Origin: Phoebastria nigripes
Taxonomy: Eukaryota; Chordata; Aves; Procellariiformes; Diomedeidae
Length of the DNA: 64,000 nucleotides
Assembly: GCA_035582835.1 (NCBI GenBank)
Contig: JAYKAV010002765.1
Span: 375,700-439,699 of the forward strand
Direction of reading: 5' to 3'
Part shown: one piece after another, positions 49,324 to 61,245 of the stretch
Layout: the number at the start of each line of letters is the position of its first letter
Numbering within the stretch: the stretch's first letter is position 1
The notes under the pieces: model-generated
What the model was told of the DNA's origin: nothing
The model's input: the letters and a program-made list of their open reading frames with translations, nothing else
Databases searched by the model: none
Program-made: the position numbers and the translations under genes

Positions 49324-52300
49324 AATAATCAAAGGAAAAATGTCAGATCCCCACATTTAACAAATAGAATGGAAGATCATGTTCAAGCCTGAATGTGGAC
49401 CTTTAAACGAGACACTCTTCAGACTTCAAGCTTACTTCTTAATGACACTGATCTCAATATATGCCTTTTTGTAGTAACACTCTGCTTTGTGAATTGTGAA
49501 GCTGTCCTGGAGCAAGGACATGTAGTATGACCTTTGTGATAGAGGACTGGAATTATTCTGTGAGATAAGCAAGCTTCTTGTAGCTATTCTGCCTGTCCAG
49601 AGTCTGTTAGACCCTTGTTCCTTATTTGCAGACGGTAGTGGTGCTTGAGTCTTTCAGTGTTACAGAGGAAGCATAATTTTATATACAACTAACTTACATG
49701 CAGGGCTGAGAAATGTTACCTCTAATGAGAACACCTCTTGCTTCTTTTCATCTAGGAATTATGAATGCCAAAATCTTTCATGGGCCTGAAAAAAGACTGG
49801 GCAAACTCAAGAAAGTAAAATTGATCTGTTAAATACAAAGATACCATTACTGGATCAAGTCTTGAGCCATAGAAACCTNGGGACTGGGATTATAACTATA
49901 TGCATGTCCTGTTCTTTGCTTCCTGTGCATTCAGTTTTGACCAGTGTTGCAGAAACAGGGTCCTGAGTTTCTGATTTAACTTGGTATGGTAATTCATACA
50001 AATTGTAATTTACTTAAAATACTAGAAATGTCTTCTGGTCTTTCATAATTGTGGGAAAACCCCAGGGCACTCTCTGCCTGTAAGAAGGATTCTTGTGCCC
50101 CAGTTACGTTCTACTGGCATACTCTGGGTATAGCTACAATGACAGGAGTGCTTTTGTTGGCTTCACTTGTTTTAAGAACGTGCAGTTGCAGTGAGGCAAG
50201 AAAAGCTCCGGTTAGCCTGTTTCGTGTCCACGAGGGGGCTCTGACAGCTCAGGTCTGGCGGCTGGTGATCCCTGAGTGACGCACTTCACTAAAATGGCAG
50301 GTTGTAATAACTGAATGCTTGTTGCCTCTGAGACCGATTACATCTGGTTTTGTTCAGCACTTTTGAACTCCCTTATCTATTCTATGTAAAGTTTAAAAAA
50401 AAACAATTACAGTAAGGTATTTTTCTGTCTCATTTTGAGAAATGCATCTCATGTTACAGAAACTTGCCTCAACTTTAATAAACAGCACTGGCCATTTGAT
50501 CTCCCCTGTGGCAGAAGACAGTACCAAGCATGTGTCATCACACGTGAGTTTCAACTGTATGAGATATCTCTCCAAGTAAAAATTCAAGAGTCTTGCACAC
50601 ATCAATGTATTTGTAAAGTAGATGGAATTGTTATGGAGAATCTTAATTACAAGTTTTTTAAAATCTTAGTATTTTTAAACTTTGTACTACAATATTTGAA
50701 TAAAGACTTTGTTTTTTTCATCACATGCCCTTTAGTCTTTCAGTTTTTTCTAGGAATGTATGTATATGTTTTAACACATTTTTAAGTTCCCATAATGTTC
50801 CTTTGAAAAGAAACTATAGTCTAGCCAATGCTGTGACCCTAAATCACAGAAATTGCTGTTGCTTAATCTTTGCATGACAAATCTGTATTAAAGTAATTCT
50901 GGGGAGCCTGGAAGCTTTTTGTTAAAACATTAGTCTTCAGTTGCTAGTGTTACCAATGTAATTTTATATTAGATGTAATATAAATAAGCTCTCATTACTG
51001 TAAAAATGTTGAAGGTAATTCTCAGCTATATACCGCATGCTTGTGGAAGTGCAGAAGTGATACTTTAAAGCAGGGATGAAGAAAAGCTTAAGCAATTAAC
51101 TAAACTAAAATTGGTCATTGCAATCAATGATATTTTTTGTTAAAAGTTGTTCCTAGTCCCGTAATTATATAAAGTATTGTGCAGAATAAAATGACCCTCA
51201 TCTCACTTGCTTACATCTTTTCGTATGGATTGAAGCTTTCAAGTTTTTATGCCAGTTGGAGTTGTTCTGACTAAAATTTCCCACAGGAGTTGTGCAATGG
51301 TTTATGCTCTCCTAAAGAGAACTTGAATTTGGATGAGGCAGATGTGAAGTATGATGCCTCTCAGAAGACAGCTGTGGTGTGGAATTTGAGGGCTTGAAAC
51401 TTTACTGAGAACTGATCTTTGACAGGAATGTGCATGGAAATCTGCCCATGTTTGGCTGTGGCATGAGGTTCTGCAAACTCGTATTTGTATATGTACAAAC
51501 TAAATTGAGCTAAAAATCTGTTGTTTTTTTCCCCCACTGTATGTGATACTGTCCCTGTATTTCTGAATTTTTGTGGGCTGGGCTAGAGTCTGATTCCAGT
51601 AATGAAAATAAGGAGACAGTGTACAAAGGTGTGGGAAGCTGGGACTCAGGCGGAGGGGAACTGTACTTCTCATCTGATGCAGATAGCTACGCTGGTTGCT
51701 CCTAGAGATGGACAGGACAGCATCTTCTTTCCAAGCCTATCCGAGTCATTGTCTCTCTCCCTTCAGAGTGGGGAGGTTCTCCGACCAGATGTGTAACCTA
51801 AGAAGGGACACTGGGAGTATGGAGAGGAGAGGGAATCGGACTGACTAGGAACATGGGTAAGGCTGTAGCAACTAGGTCTGATGGCACAGACAGCAGAAAC
51901 TGCTAGGGCGGTGCTGGATAAAATTAGGAATAGAAGAGTTCTGGGTAAAAGAAAAACTAAAATAAATTGGGCTCTGCCATGAACAAGATGGAGGGGGATA
52001 GGACTGAAAGGCCTAAAGTTGTGTGGTGCATGCAAAATAGGCTTTCCCAAGAGCACAGAAATGAAACCTCAAAGCTTTTAGGTGAGAATCTAGTGGCAGC
52101 ATGTCTCAGCCTTCTGTGCTACTGGTCACCTTAGTGACCACCTTATGCTGCTGGGTAACCAGCTTGTGATCTTTCAGTCACTCCCTGCATAAGTTACCAG
52201 AGTCACATTCTGATCCAAGATGCAAGGATCAATGTGAATTTGCATTGTGAAGATATTTGTTTATTGACTTCTAAGAAAATCAGCATGGATGCAGGTTGTT

Positions 52301-55300
52301 AAAGGAATGCTCTTAAAGTTGCAAAGTCAGATACTCAAGAAATGTTAGGTTCAGGCTGAACAACTTTCAAAAGCATGTGCATGGGAGGTCAAACCAAGGT
52401 AGTCATTATGACACGACATCTTTTTCCACAGAAACCCTGCATATTCAATGCATAGGCATTGGTTTTCTTGGTGTGCCCTGAGGTTCAAACAAAGGAAGGC
52501 TGCTTGCAGGAAGACAGTATCAAAGCCTTTAATATGCCCTCCTTGGATGGATGTTATTTCAATCTTTACTATGGAGGGAAACATGGAAAATTGTTTAAAG
52601 CACAGTCCTTAACAGTGCTGACTGCTGGTGTTTCTCTTTGAGCGTTCATGCTGATGTAGTTCGAAGGCTGACTTGGAAAAGTTCTCGGCCTTTGCAGTTT
52701 TAGTTAGAATCAATAAAGCAGAGAGTATGTGAAGTTGGAAAATAGAAAGTATTGCAAAAACCATGGTGAAAAGTTAGGTGTCTTAAACTGGGTTTCTGAA
52801 ATCAATGGGTAGTTTGAACTTGCTGTGTTTTAAATCCCTGCCTGCTAACCACAGATACTGATGTTGCAGGTAAATTGTGAGCTCCTGTATGTTAAGCTCT
52901 CTGAAAAAAGAATATTTTGGATCACTTGGTTTTCAGACGAGTTTTTATCTAATGTGAAGAAAATTAGACCCAAAGTACTAACAAAAACTTTAAATGGGAG
53001 AGGAGGATTGTGTGTTGGCATACTTGCATTTGTAATATATGGACTAAAAGCTCAACAACAGACTCAAAAGTATCTCTTGTGGGAGGTAAAAATACAAATT
53101 ATTAAAGGAGAGGCCAGAAACTTGAGTTTTTAGATCTCTACATTTTGCTTATTTAAAAAAACAAACAAACAAAAACAAACCCCACAACCACTTATAAACC
53201 CAGAAATACTAATATAGAGATGAGGGAAGTTTGGGGGGTCTTGATATTCTAAAGTGTTTTTTCTCTCCTTTTCTGACGTATGAAAACCTGTATCTCTTGC
53301 AAATCTTGACTGTTCTAAGAACAGGTGAACTGATTGAGAGAGCGCTGTTAAATGACCCCTATAGATACTGTGATTGTCTTGATTCTGACTGTTCGCATGC
53401 AGTGTTTTTCATGCTCATAACTGCATGACACAAACATACAGGTTGGTTTGGTGGTGGTTACTAGCCACACACTTTTAGAGGGCAAGGAGTTCTTTCACAG
53501 AATAGGCAGCTTCTCCACAAATAGAAGTGTATGCACCTTTCCTAAATTTGCATTAAAATAATTGCATGGAAGATCTCTCTAATTTTGATGCTTACCTTTA
53601 AGTTAATTTCTTGCAATTCAGTGATAGAAGTTTCCATGCTGCAGTGCTTTAAGTTCTTCCTCTGAAGTTCATAGTAGCCTTCCACCCTTGCTGATGTCCA
53701 TGGCAGCTGAGATTGCTCAGCAGCCTCCTTGGACATAGCTAGCAACTTGCAGGATAAAGAACTTGTACTGGAAAGTTGTGTGCCATTTAGTTGTAGCACT
53801 TGTTGGGCTTGTACAAGGCTGTTTTATAATCAGCTTGACTTCATTTAAAAAAAAAACACCAAACAAACAAAACAAAACAAACCATTTGCACCCTGTGAAC
53901 AAAAGCCTGGGAAAAAGCTCTAAGTTCTAGAACAATCACTTCTCTTGTGACAGCGGGGCGCAGATCACTCTGAATCATCCTTGGGCTCCCTTCCCCATCA
54001 GTAGCCCTTTTGCTCTTTGTCCAGAGATTTGTTGGGATACTAGTTTTCAATTGTTGCTAGTCCTGGGAAGCATGAGGAGACGAAGGTACATGCTAGCAGC
54101 TGCTTTCTGTCACTGTACCTTAGTTTGAAGCACTCGATCAGAGGAAGCTGATCTGCGCTCTGTTGTAGTTTCACGCTAGACTACTGTGGCAAATGATTTA
54201 AAGTGTGTGCGCCATGGGAGGAGGAAAGTAAAACTAAAGACTTCTTCTAGAACTATAGTCTTTTAAACACTGGCATACAAGAGTTGTTCTGTGTTTCCCA
54301 TCCCTTAAAAGGCCAGATGGAAACAAATAAATTGTTTCACAAAGCTGGCATATCTAGAAGCAGGAAGACTAGTGTAGATGAAAGTGTAGCTCCAGACTAC
54401 CGAGTCTCAGGGAAATCAAAATAGCAAAACTGCATTTGTGGTGTGAAGGGAAGCAAGGAGAGCCACATGTAGTCATGTGTGATTAATTTTAGTAATAGGA
54501 AGTTTAGGGAATGTTATATTTCAACAGTTGTCTTTGCTATTTTTCCAGAGGACTCCAGAGAATATTTTTTTAAACCAGCTTATGGCATCTCCTTCTGTAA
54601 CTTTAAAAAAAAAAAGTAGCATGTGGAGAGGAACAAGGAAAAAACGCAATCCACACTTTAAAAGCAGAAGTCAGCATACCTCTTCCCTCATACTCTTTCT
54701 GGTGTGGCTAGGTTGTTGCTACTCCAGAACATCTAGTCTTTTTTTCTAGGCACATTCAGACTCCCTAGCAAACTGTGTGTCTGCCTGCAGTTGGAGATCT
54801 CTGGGTGCTACTGTAATACAGCCATTAAACTTTTTTTGGTCCACAGATAGTTCAGAGCATAAATAAGTAATTGCATAAAATCTGAGACTTCTTCAGCTGC
54901 TGTCCTAAAAAAGATACGAAAATGCTGCTTATATATAGGATTATTCATAAACCTAATTAATTTTCACACATTTCTTTAAAAAAAAAAAAGTGGATGAGTA
55001 TTGATGATTTTTTTTCCTATTTGAATAGAGTATAAAACACATGCAAAATAGAGAATATGTTTCATTTCAAAATGTGAGGAGATATTCAGACTTCTCTTTA
55101 TTCCTACACCAGCTTACCATGGATGTCAAGTCTGTGTTGTTTAATTCACTTTAATATTAATTAATCAAATTCTCGTAGATGAAGAAAATGAAGATTTACA
55201 GGTAACAAATGTTTTCTGGTTTTAATATACCAGCTATAATTCATTTGATCTTTAGACTATCTTTCTCGTCGTTTGTAGGCTTGCACGGGATTCACAAGTG

Positions 55301-57635
55301 ATGTGTGCTCTTAAGTGCAGTTCTCCAAACCGCACAAGCCTCAGCAAACCCACTGTCTTATCTTATCTGGAGGGAGACACACCGTATGAGCAAGCTTCTC
55401 TATTCCTATTTACAAGTGGGGAAACAATTTTTTTTTTTTTTTTCTCTTTTCTTCCCCCCTTCTTTTACATTCTCCTCCCGTTTGCAGCCTCCTTCTATTT
55501 CCATGTTAACTTACCTTCCTAACTTAAATAGGTCACTGAGGACTGTAAAGACACTTGGGAAAAGAGAGCTATGCAGAACAGTGCACTTTAAGATACATTG
55601 CAAAGAAGGTAGCTGAAAGCAGGGGAGATTTCTCAAAGAAACAAAGTAAACTCAATCTTTTGTTCTAGTTGCAAAATGTAGACAAGTTAGAAACTCTATT
55701 TCCTGCATAGCTGCTAACCTTGCTGATGCCTAAATCTTACAGACCACTTGCAGGAAAAAAAAAAACAAAACCTAAGTCACCCCAGGGGATGTGGGGCACA
55801 GGAGAGCAAACAGTGTGGGACTTCACAGCCTGCTAGTGAAGATGCTCCTTGGGGCAAGGAGAGTTGTGGCTTAGGGTTCTGCTCCTACCCCATCTGTGCC
55901 TCTGACTTGGTCTATGTTCAGCTGTTCTCTGGTTGACACTTTTGCTTGAAGAATATTTTTTAAAACAAAATAATTATATTGGTAGTCAGATACATAGTCT
56001 TAAATTTTTTCCATATAGAAGCAGTATTAAAAAAGCTTCCTTTTAATAAAGCCAATATAAGGACTTTCACTACTGCAGATGCATCAGGAAAACTGCACCA
56101 GTGTAATTAAGTGTACAACAACCTTTTTCTATTGTTTTTCTGTTCACTAGCTGTGAAGTGATATTGTGTCCAAAGTTTGATTCTGCTCCTTTTATCAGCT
56201 TTTAACACGCCTAGTGTATTCTTTTGGGCATGGAGTGTTTCTTCTTATATTTAGGGAGAAAAGAAAAGCTTTCTGAGTGCTTTCAGANTGTTAAAGATGT
56301 ATAGGCACCAGAGTGAGAACAAACGAGAGCAGAGCCTGCGAGAACCTACAAAGAAAATAGGTAGAAGAAATAATGATGCTTGGGAAAGGGAGAGTTGCTG
56401 CTTTGCTCTCGAGACAAAAATTGTTTGATATCAACATGGAAGTTGACTGTTATTTATGAATGTTTTGATAGCGCTGGAGGACTCCAGTATCATCAGTGAC
56501 AACTGTTCCTTTAAAACATATGTTCCAAATAATATGGTGTGATTCAAGCAAGTGTTCACATGAAGAATCCTGATGTCTAGTGCGTGTGATGCAAACAGTC
56601 TGTTTTGCTCATAAATAAATGGAGCAGTGCCTCAGCTGGTTTATACTGGCTTAACTCTCTTTGAATTCAATGGACTTATGTCAGTTTTTGTCTGCTAACC
56701 TTGCTCCCGCATTCTTTTCACTGTTAGGCTTGCTTCTTTCCATTGCAGAAGGTCCATCTTGCACCTAATGGAAAACTTGAAACAAATCTCCTCTGTTCCT
56801 AATTGCATACACTTACTGCAGTTCTGGGAGTGATAGTGGGAGTAGTAAGTCCAGATTTAAATATCTTATGTGCTGAAGGCTCCTATTCTCAGAAGGGTAT
56901 GTGGGTGTAAAGGACTTGGTTTACAACAATTGATTTAAAGGATGTTGCTAACACTTTGTGTATTTAACATTGTGCAAACTCCATTTTGACTGCACAGTCT
57001 TCTGTGATACTTGTTAACTTCCAGTTTGAGATGAAATTCCAAATTTAAAAGCTAATGAACAAGGGGTACCAAGTATCACTTTTCTTCTGTTTACATGGAA
57101 GCATACTGGCACAAAAAAATCAAAAAACCAATTCATTCGAAATCTGTCTTGTAGAATCTGTGCTTAAATTTCAAGTGTCCTTGGAGTGTTAAAATACCCA
57201 AGTCTGCCCATGAGTCATAACTCAGGGGAACAGTAAATGCTTAACTACAGGAGAGTATTTGGGCCAGGGATGTCAGAACTGATACTGTAGCACAAGGTCC
57301 CACTTCCCTGCAGAGGTAGTCAGTCTGTGCCCAGGATGTGGAGCCTAATTAGACAAAAGGTAAATTTCAAAATACGCAGCACGGAGAATGTGAAATGCCA
57401 GGTTAAGTCTGGGTAATGTCTGCATGAATACAGGACAGGAAGTTAGCCTGGTTCACTGGTGTGATCCTTGCCCTAGTGCTCCTGAAGATACACTGTTCTG
57501 ACACTAGCATTTATGAGTTTATGGCTCTTCATTCCTCACTGACGGAGGAGAAAGTTCTTCCGTAGCAACTCCTACCACCACCCACGGAAGCCTTCTGTCA
57601 AGCAATGTGCAACTTCTAGTAGATATAAAACAACA

Positions 57636-57661
57636 ACAAAAAAAAAAAAAAAAAAAAAAAA
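57636..57661 (+). repeat. Poly(A) tract
   Basis: A long A run preceded by AACAACAACA units. A homopolymer with no associated gene body. Confidence 0.9.
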
Positions 57662-59727
57662 GCCAAACCCAAGAAGCCCCAATGTTGAAACCTGTCATGC
57701 CAGACATATGTCACTGGTAAGCTGCACACAAATGTTACTCTGCCAACAAATGCTGTCCCACTGCAAGACTGCCATGTGACTCATTATTTGAATAACAATT
57801 TTACATTGCTGTACCGAAGCAAACATAAAAGGAAACATCTTAATATCTTGTAATACGTGTTTGTCATTGGTTATGAGCGTGAATAACTAGGCGTGTTACA
57901 CTAGTAAGAGAGAGCAGCTACCCCGCAGCATTGTAAGTGCTTCTCTATTGCCCTTAAGATGTCGTGCAGGTCCTCCTGTGGAGTAAACCATGCCAACACC
58001 ATTGTTACTTTTGCAGTATTTGGTGCTTTCTACCCAGTCTCTTGGGTATTCTGCTCATCACAGGAAATGTCTGAAAATGCTGTATGTTCACTGACAAATA
58101 CTCGTGGTTTGGTTTAGAGGCTGAGCCAACTGCTTCTAAAAATATATTCCTTTCTTCCAAGGAAAGACAGCTAGAGCTGTTGCTCTTTCCTTTTCAGAAG
58201 CTCCTCCACCCTTCCACGCTGCTTGCAGTCATTCTAACCTCTCCTTTGTTGTTTAGGTGTGGTGTGTGGGCAGCTTTATATTGTTTGGATATTCTTGTTT
58301 GGACTTCACTGAATGCTTATTTACTTAATGCCTGCTGTTTGCCTGTGTATATTGTTTTTTCTAACTCAGCATGTACAAAGCTGTTTGAGGTAGTAAAATC
58401 AGAGCCATGAAAGCCTCCACATAGAGAAATGCAGAAGAGGAACTTAATGCAAGCAATTTTTAGATTCAGTGATGCGTTGTCCAACACCAGCAAGCTTTCT
58501 GAATACAAGGGGCTGTTTTTATTTTGGACTTAAAAGATCTAGGTATACAAAGTAATTTCCTAAGGAGAGGTTTCATAAGGAATTAATCGCTGCCAATGAG
58601 GGTTGCTCATATACTCACTGTGATGACTCAGCCAGTTTTCCCAATGCAAATTTGCAGATAAGATTTTCTATTCTCTATCATCTACCTATTCTGGACACAT
58701 TCCTTTGGAGTCCAACCCTTTTGCATTGTATCCAGTTCCTCACACTATTCCTAAGGTCATTAAGAGATAATCAGCTCTGAATTACTATGGGGCAAGAACA
58801 GTTGCATAGGCATAGATTAAATTTTACACACTAGCGATATAAACTTTACTTCAAGTAAATAGTCTGTCAAAACCACGCTAGTGAATAAATCAGATTTTCC
58901 CAGTTAGATGATAGGCTTGTCCACAAACAGAGGGGGATTACAAGTATTCAGTTTCCCTCTCAGTGACAACTTGAAAGGTCACAGTCACCCCAAATTATGC
59001 CACTACAGGACCCACTGTGGGCATTCAGAGCTTCAAGGTCAGAACCAGCTATAAAAGTGCACTCCTCACCATAAGTTCTGACAAAATCTTCATTTACCTT
59101 TCCCACTGCTGGTGAGGGATGGTGATTCCTGATGGTTTGGGAGCAATTTAAACAGAGAGCTATTCTAGTTAAGGCTGTGTTGGCACATGGATGGCAGACC
59201 ACCTTGAATACCTGGCTGTGGGCAGAAGTGAGCCCATGGAGGCTCCCCTGGCTGATGCAGCAGGATAACACTACTGATGAGGGCCAGCCTACCCCCATCC
59301 AGCATGAGAGGGTGGAGAGCTGTCGTCCCCTGCCTCTCACAGACTCTGGGAGCTCACCCTCTCTTCACTTCTGAACTACCTATCTCGAGGCTCTTGGCCA
59401 CAGTACTGTTATGCGTGGTCAGAGACTTACATTGCAAATGGCCCACTTTTCTGCTCCTTAGGCAGATGAACCGCACAAGTTCCCAGCAGCAGAGGGCAGA
59501 AATATAACCTCTGCCAAAGAGTATGTTTTTGTGCCTTATGAAATATTGACAAACTTCTTCACCTGCTCATTCAGTCTGTTTACATTATATTATCGTTCAA
59601 ATATGAAGAAGCTGTTCATTCTTTCCTCCTTCCCTCCCTGTGGCTCGATGCACTGGCTTTCATGTGATTATAACTTTCTGATGCCGCAGATAGAGCACAA
59701 GATGTTGACGACTCTCTGGCTTCTCTG

Positions 59728-59810
59728 TTCATTTACACCGAATATCTTATTGCCAAATGGAGGCAGTCACATCTGAATGTATCGCTCAGTCACTAAGCTG
59801 AAAACGGAAC
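59728..59810 (+). repeat. Inverted repeat, left copy
   Basis: This stretch of about 80 bp is found again in reverse complement at 63264-63346 with about seven mismatches. The shared core includes TTATTGCCAAATGGAGGCAG and CTCAGTCACTAAGCTGAAAA. Two of the mismatches are CG here against CA in the other copy, so this copy keeps the older CpG state. I do not recognise it as a known transposon. Confidence 0.85.
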
Positions 59811-60639
59811 TGCAGCTGTGGCTGGCAGCACAACCACCACTGCTGCTCCTTTTGTTTCTAACTGATTTTTCCAGAATAACCTGAGCATACGCTGTAGACT
59901 TTTTGCTTGGATAGGTTACAGAGGAAAGAATCGCCTGAATCAGACTACAGTGGAAACCGGTTTTGTTTCCTAAGTTCTTGGCTGTTTTTTTTCCCCAAAT
60001 GTCAGTTACAACACTCCATGCATCCAAATGAATTCCTGTTCGTACTAACTGCGATGACCTGGAGTTGTTTCATTCACGTATAACTGCTGAAATGCAGGCT
60101 GCCTTCTTGCTTTCTGGTCATTCAAAAGAAACGTTAAGAAATTTGCCCGTGTGTTGGCAGGGATCGCTGGGGCTACCGGCACGTGTAAAGATCGTCCGTG
60201 GTTTGTCGCACGTCTCCTGGTGTTTGTTGACTCTCACAGCTCCAAGTCCCCCAAAACGTGATATTGTGAGAAATTCAGCTTTTTCTCTTCTAGTGCATTC
60301 TACTCTGCTAGAAATAGCAGAGTGCCGCTGCTCACCTGGTGCCTGTGGCCACGGCCACCCCCCTGCCGCCGCGCAAGGACAGCCTGCAGCGCGCCGGGCC
60401 GCCCCGCCGGCCGTGCCAACCTGGCCCCGGCCCCCGGGCAGGGACGGGGCCTGCCGGGGCGCCTGCCCGCGCTGCCGCTGCCCTCAGAGGGGCTCCCCTC
60501 ACGGAGGCTCCTCGCAGGGCGGGACAGCGCCGCCGGCCGCGGCCCGGGTTACATAACACCGCCCGCCGGGCCGGGCCGCGGGGGCGGGCCCTCCGCGCCG
60601 CCCCCGGAGCGGCGGGGCCGGGGCCGGTGCCGGGCGGCC

Positions 60640-60754
60640 CCGCCGAGGGTGGGTGAGCGCCCGAGCTAGTGAGCGGCCGCACCACGGGGGGGAAGAGGCA
60701 CCGCGGCCCCTCGGGCTGCCCGCGGGGGAAACGGCGGCGTCGGGTGCCGCGGCG
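60640..60754 (+). other. Candidate noncoding first exon ending at a GTGAGT donor
   Basis: The exon end at 60754 is set by the strong donor GTGAGT. The start is a guess inside the CpG island and may lie upstream. No ATG opens a convincing protein here, which suits a 5' UTR exon of the next plus-strand gene. The assignment to SYNE3 rests on synteny only. Confidence 0.3.
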
Positions 60755-60940
60755 GTGAGTGGGGCGCCGGCCCGCGGGAAGAGGCCTGCGGCGCTGCCGG
60801 GGGCGCCGCTCGGGGCCTGTTGCCGGTGCTCGGGGAGCTGGGGGAGGGGGGGAATAACGGTGAGGCGGCGGCGGCGGCACCCTGGGACTGCGGCGTCCCG
60901 TCCCGTCCCGCTGGGGAAGGAGGGCGGCGCAGCGCAGGGG

Positions 60941-60982
60941 AGGCTTGGCTTGGCTTGGCTCGGCTCGGCTCGGCTCGGCTCG
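60941..60982 (+). repeat. Pentanucleotide microsatellite (GGCTT/GGCTC)n
   Basis: About eight 5-bp units in a row, first GGCTT then GGCTC, lie inside the CpG island. The translated Ser-Arg-Ala-Glu-Pro repeats on the minus strand come from this and are not a real protein. Confidence 0.9.
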
Positions 60983-61245
60983 CTGACAGCCCGCCCGGCG
61001 CCCAGACCCGCCTCCTGTTGCTTGGCGCTGCCCCCCAGCCCCGGCCCGCGCCCCTCCACCTCCGGGATCGGCGAGGCGGGGTGAAACGCCGCCAAGGCAG
61101 CGGGCGACCGGCCCCCGCTCGGCCCCGCCGCTGCCCGCCTGGCAGCCGCCGCGCCTCGGCGTGTCCCCCGAGCTGGCCGCCCCGGTGCCGTCCCCCGCCG
61201 CGCAGGTTTGTGGTGCCGCCGCACGGTCTAACGGTTGCAACGGCT

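Larger units (their letters stand above)
47860..60300. other. Intergenic DNA between SCARNA13 locus and second CpG island
   Basis: AT-rich sequence with one CR1 end, hairpins at 49150-49186 and 52123-52163, AAAC-type simple repeats near 53160 and 53865, and homopolymers. No ORF here looks like a conserved protein; all are under 130 codons with ordinary noncoding composition. Confidence 0.75.
60320..61245. promoter_or_regulatory. Second CpG island, promoter of an unidentified plus-strand gene (SYNE3 expected)
   Basis: A very GC- and CpG-rich block stands out sharply from AT-rich flanks. It contains a GC box (GGGGGCGGGCCC near 60580), a PAR-bZIP type D-box GTTACATAAC at 60548-60557, and G-rich runs on the plus strand at 60560-60660. 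A strong 5' splice site (GCG then GTGAGT, GT at 60755) lies on the plus strand. Long ORFs on both strands (up to 302 codons on minus) are explained by the lack of AT-rich stop codons and have Pro/Arg/Ala/Gly composition. In mammals the next gene beyond SNHG10 is SYNE3, transcribed in this direction with a noncoding first exon, so this is its likely promoter by synteny. No SYNE3 coding exon is visible in the window. Confidence 0.8.

Noticed and set aside
60332..61240. 302-codon ORF on the minus strand (and several overlapping ORFs on both strands)
   Set aside because: It lies wholly in a CpG island, has Pro/Arg/Ala/Gly composition, contains a microsatellite, and is open in several frames at once. 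This is expected of CpG-rich DNA rather than a gene.
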